Shown piece by piece: positions 1-5,062 of a stretch of 5,788 nucleotides of DNA. Location of the stretch: contig JAGOTU010000058.1 in assembly GCA_018061585.1 (NCBI GenBank), positions 1-5,788 on the forward strand. Reading direction: 5' to 3'. The notes beneath the pieces are model-generated. The model saw only the letters and a list, made by a program, of their open reading frames with translations, was not told the origin of the DNA and did not search any database. The DNA is from Minisyncoccota bacterium (GTDB taxonomy: Bacteria > Patescibacteriota > Minisyncoccia > Phycocordibacterales > UBA2100). Numbering within the stretch: the first letter of the stretch is position 1; every line of letters begins with the position of its first letter. A program made the translations under genes and the position numbers.

Positions 1-92
1 GCACTATAGAGCGCCCGATCATTGATGCGTACTGTCCGGATGTCCTGATCAATATACATGGAAAGCTTACTACTTACGTTAAGTTCGGTCAT
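1..92 (-). CDS. Possible 5' end of an unidentified leftward gene (partial)
   Basis: Reading leftward from an ATG at 92-90, the frame stays open to the window edge, giving about 30 residues that begin MTELNVSSKLSMYIDQDIRT. An in-frame stop lies just upstream (96-94), so this ATG is the first possible start. A weak AGG lies about seven bases before the ATG, and I see no clear -10 at leaderless distance. The mirrored rightward frame is also open (3-119, TAA at 117-119) and could instead be the tail of a rightward gene. I favour the leftward reading because its composition looks more protein-like and its start is sensible, but the fragment is too short to decide. I do not recognise the family. 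Confidence 0.35.
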   Translation of the reverse strand, partial: MTELNVSSKLSMYIDQDIRTVRINDRALYS

Positions 93-107
93 TTTAGAGC
101 CTGCAAC

Positions 108-131
108 ATGAAGACATAATGATTTCTTCAT
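108..131. repeat. Inverted repeat ATGAAGA / TCTTCAT
   Basis: The arms at 108-114 and 125-131 are perfectly complementary over seven bases, with a ten-base A/T-rich centre. The repeat sits 16-39 bases upstream of the possible leftward start at 92. Its size and position would suit an operator for a dimeric regulator, but a repeat this short can arise by chance and there is no second copy elsewhere in the window. Confidence 0.3.
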
Positions 132-321
132 AGCGCGACAGTTCGCACACAAGAGCCGCCCAGACCACAGCGATATGCACCGCAGCTTCGTAACATCGAG
201 AACCGAGCCGAGACTTGCCGGATGTGGCTATCCCCTTTTTATCCCCGCGATATCCACTGTTTTGGCCTTGCCCTGAACGCAGGCTCGTTTCTGCCTTCAT
301 CCCCCGCTCCCATATGCGCGG

Positions 322-327
322 TACAAT
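322..327 (+). promoter_or_regulatory. -10 element TACAAT for a leaderless transcript
   Basis: TACAAT matches the sigma-70 -10 consensus in five of six positions. It is followed by six bases and then the ATG at 334, so a start site seven bases after the hexamer would be the A of the start codon. There is no Shine-Dalgarno sequence before that ATG. No good -35 is visible at 16-18 bases. Confidence 0.6.
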
Positions 328-333
328 ATCGCT

Positions 334-1065
334 ATGCAAAAAAGCCTCATTGTGCTGGTAGGTCTTGCCATTATTACTGTCGCGACAAGCGCAAGCGCAG
401 CATCGAACAGTTACTCAAGCGTAACCACGAGCGTGTCGGGCGGCAGCAGCGCGGTTGCCGAGGTGAACACCATTATGACCGGTGGAGGTTCAAACTCGAC
501 CGTTATCGTGAATGGCCAAGTCATACAGAGCGATCAGATCCAGCCCCCGGTACCGCTCGTCGGTAAGCAGCTGCCACCTATCCCCCCTCTTGGTCGTGAA
601 AGCAATCGGGAGCTCATAAACCGTATTCGTGCACGGGGATCGGGCGCAGGATCGGTGACGAATACATCCAGCGAGATCCGTGTCGTGAACAATGTTCAAA
701 ATATCAACGGCACAACGTCTGGCGAAGTACATATTTACCGCAAAGAGAACGGCAAGGTTGTCGAGGACCGTACGATGCCGATACCGCCGAATACTTCGGG
801 CAAACCATTCATGTTCCGCTCGTCCACGACCGCACAAACCGGTGTTGGAAAATTGCTCGTCCGCGACATGATGGCAACAGACTCACGGGCAATGATCGTT
901 CGCGAAATAGCAACGTCGGGTACACTGCCGTGGCTCATGCACGTGCCATTCTTCTCCATCAAAGGCATGGGTGTAGCTTCTACCGCAACGAACGGCGTCA
1001 TGATGGATGTTGCTCGACGACCATTCGAGAATTTATTCGACCGAGTGTTCCGGATGTTTCAATAG
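334..1065 (+). CDS. Secreted protein of unknown function
   Basis: The 243-residue product has a clear Sec signal peptide: Lys3, a hydrophobic stretch at about 5-17, and an A-S-A motif at 20-22 that predicts cleavage after Ala22. The mature part begins with a Ser/Thr/Gly/Asn-rich segment (24-67) of alternating polar and valine residues, probably beta strand. A Pro-rich stretch follows at 70-86. Residues 110-145 form a second probable beta region (around IRVVNNVQNINGTT and EVHIYRK). The C-terminal part (about 170-243) is mildly hydrophobic, with a W-L-M-H-V-P-F-F segment, and ends in an amphipathic F-x-x-L-F-x-R-V-F-R-M-F helix. It has no cysteine and no enzymatic motif I recognise. It lies just upstream of a sensor kinase on the same strand, about 70 bases away, with no terminator between them, so some co-transcription is possible. 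The start is supported by the signal peptide and by the -10 at 322-327. I assign no function. Confidence 0.8.
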   Translation: MQKSLIVLVGLAIITVATSASAASNSYSSVTTSVSGGSSAVAEVNTIMTGGGSNSTVIVNGQVIQSDQIQPPVPLVGKQLPPIPPLGRESNRELINRIRARGSGAGSVTNTSSEIRVVNNVQNINGTTSGEVHIYRKENGKVVEDRTMPIPPNTSGKPFMFRSSTTAQTGVGKLLVRDMMATDSRAMIVREIATSGTLPWLMHVPFFSIKGMGVASTATNGVMMDVARRPFENLFDRVFRMFQ

Positions 1066-1120
1066 TTTCGATTAGCCACAGCTGTTCGCTATCTCGCGCC
1101 CGCTCACACCTCTCTCGCGC

Positions 1121-1126
1121 TATCAT
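1121..1126 (+). promoter_or_regulatory. Probable -10 element TATCAT for the kinase gene
   Basis: TATCAT matches the -10 consensus in five of six positions. It overlaps the first in-frame ATG (1125-1127) and ends seven bases before the second (1134-1136). Transcription from it would start at about 1133-1134, making a leaderless message that begins at the second ATG. No convincing -35 is seen. Confidence 0.45.
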
Positions 1127-1133
1127 GAGCGCA

Positions 1134-2312
1134 ATGACTCAGGTAAACGAATCTGTCACATCCGTCTTTCCAAAGGGCATTCAATTGCGCACCAAGATCT
1201 TTTTGGCGCTGGCTCTCTGCAGCACTCTCCCGCTTACGCTCACACTGCTCTTCGATGCGGTTTTACTCAAAGACGCTGAATCACGCGCGCTTTTTATAGA
1301 GTTTATGTCGAGCAATGTGCCCGTCTACGGATACGAACTGCACTTCTATCTGATATTCGTGATCCTGATATTCGGTGTGAGCCTCGCGGCGGCGGCGGCA
1401 TATATGGACTGGGCGTTCGTGCACCCTATTCACAAGATCACCAAGTGGATCGAAGAAACACGATCAACGGCGTTCGAAAAGGTGCCGGTCATGCCTGAAC
1501 CTCATTCGCAGGATATCGCAGATCTTGAGCGAGCCGTGGCGGCGTCGCTCACGTATTCGGCATCGACTCGTTCGCAAAACGCTTCGCTTGCCGGCAAGAA
1601 AGACGAGCTCGTCGTGATAGCGGCGCACCAGCTCCGTACACCGCTCACAGGACTTAAATGGGCGGTGAGTACCCTTTCCGATCCGGCGCTTTCCGAAGCA
1701 GACAGGAAGACCCGCGTGACCGAGATCCAGGATACGATCGTGCGCATAGGACTTATTGTGGATAACATCGTAGCGAGCGCAGATATCGAGGAAGGAAAGT
1801 TCGGCTACACATTCTCGGATGTCGACGTGATCGATGTTATTAAAAAACAGCTCGGCAACCTGGCCCTTCCGATCAAGGAGCGCGCTCTCACTATAGTGAC
1901 CACGTTCCCCAAGGGGGAATGCGTGTCATTTATGGATGCGTATCGTATGTCGACCGCTATGTACAACCTTTTGGAGAATGCAGTCGAATACACCCCGCAA
2001 AAAGGCAAGATCCAGATAACCCTCGTGGATTCCGGGACCGGCTACGAACTCACGATCGAAGATTCGGGTATCGGTATTTCCGACAACGACAAGCGAAACC
2101 TGTTTACCAAGTTCTTCCGCGGGGACAGCGCAAAGCATATGCGCCCGAACGGTTCCGGACTCGGCCTGTACCTCGCCAAGCACGTAGCAGAATCACACGG
2201 CGGCAAGATCTGGCTCGAATCATTTGAGGGCAAGGGTACCAAGGTCACGCTTCCGCTGCCCTATTCGCAGGCAAAACAACCGCCGGCTGCCGGTCTTACA
2301 AAGACCGCGTAA
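1134..2312 (+). CDS. Two-transmembrane sensor histidine kinase
   Basis: The 392-residue protein should autophosphorylate on a histidine and pass the phosphate to a response regulator, acting at the inner face of the cytoplasmic membrane. Residues 22-45 and 71-91 form two membrane segments separated by only about 25 residues, so there is no external sensor domain. A linker of about 65 residues (92-155) leads to the dimerisation box A-A-H-Q-L-R-T-P-L-T, with His165 as phosphoacceptor. The ATP-binding domain shows the N box (YNLLENAVEYT, Asn278 and Asn282), G1 box D-S-G-I-G-I-S at 310-316, F box (LFTKFFRG, 323-330) and G2 box G-S-G-L-G-L at 340-345. All key residues are present, so it should be active. 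The in-frame ATG at 1125 would add three residues, but it overlaps the likely -10 element. The open frame back to 930 lies within the preceding gene and is not protein-like. No response regulator is in view. The 3' end overlaps the convergent CAP gene by 17 bases. Confidence 0.93.
   Translation: MTQVNESVTSVFPKGIQLRTKIFLALALCSTLPLTLTLLFDAVLLKDAESRALFIEFMSSNVPVYGYELHFYLIFVILIFGVSLAAAAAYMDWAFVHPIHKITKWIEETRSTAFEKVPVMPEPHSQDIADLERAVAASLTYSASTRSQNASLAGKKDELVVIAAHQLRTPLTGLKWAVSTLSDPALSEADRKTRVTEIQDTIVRIGLIVDNIVASADIEEGKFGYTFSDVDVIDVIKKQLGNLALPIKERALTIVTTFPKGECVSFMDAYRMSTAMYNLLENAVEYTPQKGKIQITLVDSGTGYELTIEDSGIGISDNDKRNLFTKFFRGDSAKHMRPNGSGLGLYLAKHVAESHGGKIWLESFEGKGTKVTLPLPYSQAKQPPAAGLTKTA
2291..2307. 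other. Hairpin at the convergent overlap of two gene ends
   Basis: CGGTCTT, ACA and AAGACCG form a perfect 7-bp stem with a 3-base loop. The leftward CAP stop codon (2298-2296) spans the left arm and loop, and the rightward kinase stop (2310-2312) lies three bases past the right arm. There is no T-tract on either side, so it is not a classic intrinsic terminator. It may act as a weak bidirectional terminator or as a 3'-end stabiliser for both messages, or simply reflect overlapping codon constraints. Confidence 0.45.
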
Positions 2313-3399
2313 TAGAGCTCCCTGCCTCGGCGACTACTGCGTTACCGAACATGGAGACATTGGCGTACCAGAAAAGCACTGCCATCCCCGCTAGCATGAA
2401 CCCTGCGGTCGCTGCTCGTTTGCGGTGGTGCCATTTGATCTCGAGACCGGTATCAACTGCGAGCGCGAGCAATACCAATAACGCAAGCAGATAGTAAGAA
2501 TACTTAAGCGTGGTCGAGGGTGATGTCATTAGTATTTCCCAATCATTTGCCTCGCGTACGATCGCGCCCACCGGCTGCGAGGGAGCGTTCGGTATAGATG
2601 CCGACTGCGGCTGCGTTTCCACCGCGATCGGGTGCACGGCCGGTTTCTCATTCGGCTTCTTTTGCGGAGCGGGCTTATATTCGGTATCTGCCGGAACAAT
2701 GGCAGGAGTGTCTGTGTTCTCCCCGAGAACTGTTGTGGGATTCTCTGCTGTGGCGGTTTCAACGGGGTTCTTTGGCACTGTTGCAAACGCAGGCTTCTCT
2801 GGCGCAGGCGAAGATGCCACAGCTGCGCGCGGTGTACCGAACATCGTGACAACAAATACGGTCGGATGGCCCTGATAGACTCCGCTTGCGGTCGCAATAC
2901 CCACTTCGGTGTACTTCCCGTTGAGGATGTTGTCGCGGTGTGACGGAGAATTCATCCATGCACGCTCCACATCTGCCGAATCAGAAAAGTCGACGGCTAG
3001 GTTCTCGCCAGCAGTCTGGAAGTCGTAGCCGCTTTGTTTGAACCAGTACCACGAATCGGTGCCATCGGGTGCCGTGTGAGCGAAATACGATTTTGCAGCC
3101 ATGTCGTTGGCCTTGGCTTGCGCAGCAGCTGTGAGTTTGGGATTTACGGCGAGACTGCCCAGATTGTAGGCGGCGCGATCAGTATTTGTGAGGTCGACGA
3201 GGACAGAATCAATGACCGACGCGAACTGATTGGTCGACATAAAGAAGCTCTGCAGCGACGAGATAAGGAACACACTCCCTATGACGAATGCGAATCCACC
3301 CGCCATTGCGCCCTCAAGCAGTCGCGACTGGCGCTTGCTCATAACGGGGCGATTTGCCACCCGCTTTTTGGGGTTGATCTTGAGAGCCTTCTTAGACAT
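2296..3399 (-). CDS. Membrane-anchored CAP (SCP/PR-1, YkwD-type) domain protein
   Basis: The 367-residue protein begins with a Lys/Arg-rich cytoplasmic tail (1-30) and a membrane segment at about 32-55. The CAP domain spans about 65-190 and carries the family landmarks: Y-F-A-H-T-A-P-D-G with His108, A-G-E-N-L-A with Glu132, S-P-S-H-R-D-N-I-L with His154, and T-E-V-G-I at 164-168. The conserved His/Glu set is complete. A linker rich in Pro, Ala, Thr and Glu follows (about 192-285), then two membrane segments (about 301-316 and 329-347) joined by a basic loop (K-W-H-H-R-K-R). The charge pattern puts the CAP domain outside and the C-terminus outside. Bacterial CAP domains are common in envelope and sporulation proteins, but their biochemical activity is mostly undefined. 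The start is supported by an extended -10 six bases upstream. The gene is separated from its upstream leftward neighbour by a terminator. Confidence 0.9.
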   Translation of the reverse strand: MSKKALKINPKKRVANRPVMSKRQSRLLEGAMAGGFAFVIGSVFLISSLQSFFMSTNQFASVIDSVLVDLTNTDRAAYNLGSLAVNPKLTAAAQAKANDMAAKSYFAHTAPDGTDSWYWFKQSGYDFQTAGENLAVDFSDSADVERAWMNSPSHRDNILNGKYTEVGIATASGVYQGHPTVFVVTMFGTPRAAVASSPAPEKPAFATVPKNPVETATAENPTTVLGENTDTPAIVPADTEYKPAPQKKPNEKPAVHPIAVETQPQSASIPNAPSQPVGAIVREANDWEILMTSPSTTLKYSYYLLALLVLLALAVDTGLEIKWHHRKRAATAGFMLAGMAVLFWYANVSMFGNAVVAEAGSSITRSL

Positions 3400-3405
3400 A
3401 GGTCC

Positions 3406-3414
3406 ATTCTAGCA
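3406..3414 (-). promoter_or_regulatory. Extended -10 promoter TGCTAGAAT for the CAP gene
   Basis: Read leftward, TGC precedes TAGAAT, giving an extended -10 (TGn plus a five-of-six hexamer). Six bases separate the hexamer from the ATG at 3399, so the transcript would begin at the start codon. There is no -35 match, which is usual when a TGn extension is present. Any -35 contact region would fall inside the terminator of the upstream gene. Confidence 0.6.
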
Positions 3415-3418
3415 ATAG

Positions 3419-3442
3419 AAAAGCCCGCATTTGCGGGCTTTT
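3419..3442 (-). terminator. Intrinsic terminator of the peptidoglycan-binding-like protein gene
   Basis: AAAAGCCCGC and GCGGGCTTTT form a perfect 10-bp stem around a four-base loop, or 11 bp with a two-base loop, with a G/C-rich core. Read leftward, the stem ends in TTTT followed by CTATT. It begins 17 bases after the TAG of the gene at 3460-4959. The other strand also ends in TTTT, so it could block transcription from both sides. Confidence 0.85.
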
Positions 3443-3459
3443 GTGGACACGTAGGCTCT

Positions 3460-4959
3460 CTATCCTTGGTACGGAACGAGCTTTGGCATAGGGATGTCTA
3501 ATGATGCACAACTCATGAGATTGATCCAACGCTGCGTTGTGAGATACACAAAGCCGGTCGGTGCTGTAATGCCCCACGGAGATAGTATTTGTTCGGCATA
3601 TTTTGTCTGAAATTGTTTTACTGCCGCATCTGTACCTGGGCCGAATTCCCCAGTAAGCGGCAAGTTCGCTTCGATCTTGTCATTCAGGAACTGCTGCAGC
3701 TTCTTCACCTGGTCAAGATCATTTTCCATCTTTTCCTTCCGAAAGAATCCAGAAAGCATGGGGGTACATCCGACGGGTAGTTCCGGGAGTGTCGTCGATG
3801 CGGTCGAAGTGGCTACGGTCGTCGTGGATGCGCCAAGCACTGAGCCGCTAAAATTCGAGATCATGCCGAACGAGGGCCCCATCGTGCTGATCGGCCCGTT
3901 GGCCGGCTTCTTTTCCTCTGCTGCAGGCTCTGGCGTTCCGGATTGAGTGTAGGTGATCACACAATGATAGCTCCCGCCTGTTGCGAGCGTTACTGTACCA
4001 TCTGCAGCACAGTCACCTGCGATGACGACAGCGTACCCGGCGAGTGGTATTGCGCTCACAGTGTGCGCACCAACAGTCGCTGTAGTTGTTGCACCTGTCG
4101 TCGTTGCGCCATCAAGCAGTGCACTATCGGACGTCGTAGCTACGACGCCAGTATTGCTGACGACGATGAACGAAATACCGATTTCCGGAATAAATGATGA
4201 GCAATCGGAATCAGCGAGGTCGGTATCGGCATCTGCATCGTTATTCGTTCCGTTACTGCAGAGTTCCAAAGTATTTTCCACTTCTATCACGTTGATAGTA
4301 ACAACGCCATCTACGGTGCTTGATGCGATTCCATCGTGCGTTTGCCACGTAAAACTATCGCCTGAGACAGAGTCGGCATCGGGAGTATACGTGAATTCAC
4401 CTGTCGCTGGATTCACGCTTACTACGCCTTTGGTTGGTTGCGTTGTGATCCCGTATGTCAGGATCGCCCCGCCGTCTACATCGGTCGCGCTCAACACGCT
4501 CGAGCTCGCAACGTTCTTGATCACTTCAAGAGTTTGATCATGTGCCACGGGCTCATCGTTTGTGCTCGCAAATGTCATTGTTACGGTCGCAGGAAAACTC
4601 GTAAACGTTTCGTCGTCTGTCACTGTGTACGTAAATGTTACATCACCACTGAAATCAGTGTCTGTCGGTGTAAACGAAACACTACCGTCATTTCCGAGCG
4701 AGAACACACCGGGAATGCTCGGAGGAGCGACAAGTGTGACCGCCGTAAGTGGGGCAAAGCCGCCCCCGTCACCATCATCATCGTTTGCAAGAACGCCAGG
4801 GAGTGGCACCAGCAATGGCACTCCTTCCGTCCCGCCAAATGCGTCGGGGGCTGCGATAGGCACATCAACAGCACTGACGAACGTTGGTGTAAATGAAAAA
4901 ACGGATCCGATAATAAGAGCGGCAAGTAATGTCGCTACAGATCTAGAGAGAACAGACAT
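3460..4959 (-). CDS. Secreted multidomain protein with bacterial Ig/cadherin-like repeats and a C-terminal peptidoglycan-binding-like domain
   Basis: The 499-residue product has a Sec signal peptide (Arg6, hydrophobic 8-23, V-S-A at 28-30, cleavage after Ala30). Two cadherin/VCBS-like beta-sandwich repeats follow, at about 35-131 and 135-226, each with an A-x-D or D-V-D-G-G turn and a closing F-T-Y-T or S-F-T-W strand. An Asp/Asn-rich segment at 230-258 (C-S-N-G-T-N-N-D-A-D-A-D-T-D) is flanked by Cys234 and Cys253 and looks suited to binding Ca2+. Residues 260-340 form a beta domain with Cys317 and Cys333, perhaps SpaA/prealbumin-like. A Thr/Ser/Pro linker (341-396) precedes a C-terminal domain (397-486) resembling PG_binding_1, with L-Q-Q-F-L-N-D, G-E-F-G-P-G-T and T-T-Q-R-W-I-N, bracketed by Cys398 and Cys484. 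No catalytic motif is seen, so it is probably a wall-attached structural or adhesive protein. I chose ATG 4959 because it starts the signal peptide; the frame extends to a TTG at 5040, which would hide it. Confidence 0.88.
   Translation of the reverse strand: MSVLSRSVATLLAALIIGSVFSFTPTFVSAVDVPIAAPDAFGGTEGVPLLVPLPGVLANDDDGDGGGFAPLTAVTLVAPPSIPGVFSLGNDGSVSFTPTDTDFSGDVTFTYTVTDDETFTSFPATVTMTFASTNDEPVAHDQTLEVIKNVASSSVLSATDVDGGAILTYGITTQPTKGVVSVNPATGEFTYTPDADSVSGDSFTWQTHDGIASSTVDGVVTINVIEVENTLELCSNGTNNDADADTDLADSDCSSFIPEIGISFIVVSNTGVVATTSDSALLDGATTTGATTTATVGAHTVSAIPLAGYAVVIAGDCAADGTVTLATGGSYHCVITYTQSGTPEPAAEEKKPANGPISTMGPSFGMISNFSGSVLGASTTTVATSTASTTLPELPVGCTPMLSGFFRKEKMENDLDQVKKLQQFLNDKIEANLPLTGEFGPGTDAAVKQFQTKYAEQILSPWGITAPTGFVYLTTQRWINLMSCASLDIPMPKLVPYQG
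4132..4147. repeat. 16-bp perfect palindrome inside a coding region
   Basis: CGTCGTAG followed directly by CTACGACG is a perfect 16-bp palindrome without a spacer. It lies in the gene at 3460-4959, in codons for the V-V-A-T-T stretch near residue 272. It may be a by-product of the valine and threonine codon choice there. Confidence 0.5.
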
Positions 4960-4967
4960 GACGAGTA

Positions 4968-4996
4968 AGCGTACTGCCCCCTGCCACAATCCGCAA
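4968..4996 (-). promoter_or_regulatory. Probable promoter of the peptidoglycan-binding-like protein gene (TTGCGG-17-TACGCT)
   Basis: Read leftward, TTGCGG (4996-4991) and TACGCT (4973-4968) are separated by exactly 17 bases. Eight bases lie between the -10 and the ATG at 4959, again placing the transcription start at or next to the start codon. The hexamers match consensus only moderately (three and four of six), so spacing is the main support. No Shine-Dalgarno sequence lies at a useful distance; the G-run upstream is about 16 bases from the ATG. Confidence 0.45.
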
Positions 4997-5062
4997 TATG
5001 TATTTCTGGTGACAACCTGTTGATAGGATGTGTATAACAAAGTACCCAGAACCGAGGCCTAA
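4974..5062. other. Gap between the protease and wall-protein genes, without a clear terminator
   Basis: The gap between the two leftward genes is 103 bases (4960-5062). Apart from the promoter at 4968-4996, I find no G/C-rich hairpin with a T-tract after the protease stop, so read-through from the protease gene into the wall-protein gene is possible. Confidence 0.4.

Larger units (their letters stand above)
93..333. other. Intergenic region without a supported gene
   Basis: About 240 bases separate the possible leftward gene from the secreted-protein gene. The short frames here overlap known genes out of phase or lack a start signal and protein-like composition. The stretch contains a 7-bp inverted repeat (108-131) and, at its right end, the -10 element of the next gene. 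I see no tRNA, terminator with a T-tract, or riboswitch-like structure. Confidence 0.6.

Noticed and set aside
94..339. 81-codon leftward frame in the intergenic region
   Set aside because: It would start inside the secreted-protein gene, lacks a start signal, and has no recognisable protein character.
222..566. 114-codon rightward frame across the start of the secreted-protein gene
   Set aside because: It is out of phase with a gene that has a clear signal peptide and -10. The translation is rich in Arg, Cys and His and not protein-like.
930..1124. Upstream extension of the kinase frame to a GTG at 930
   Set aside because: The added 65 residues lie mostly inside the preceding gene and are low-quality sequence rich in Ser, Arg, Cys and His. 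No start signal is present.
1384..1399. GCG trinucleotide run in the kinase gene
   Set aside because: It only encodes a short alanine run at the end of the second membrane segment. Four or five repeats is too few to suggest phase variation.
2510..2875. 121-codon rightward open frame opposite the CAP linker
   Set aside because: It is antisense to the Pro/Ala-rich linker. The Gly/Phe/Ser-rich product looks like a composition artefact.
4022..4537. 171-codon rightward open frame inside the wall-protein gene
   Set aside because: It is antisense to a well-supported gene with signal peptide and domains. Its Val/Thr/Ser/Ala-rich content follows from reading the repetitive beta-domain codons backwards, and it has no start signal.
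4647..4660. Small hairpin CACTGA-AA-TCAGTG
   Set aside because: A 6-bp stem within a coding region, expected by chance, with no T-tract or matching copy.
4562..5023. 153-codon rightward open frame across the start of the wall-protein gene
   Set aside because: It is antisense to the signal peptide and first beta repeat, low in complexity, and without a promoter or ribosome site.
4960..5040. TTG start at 5040 for the wall protein
   Set aside because: It would put 27 extra residues before an otherwise ideal signal peptide, and the promoter at 4968-4996 would then lie inside the gene.
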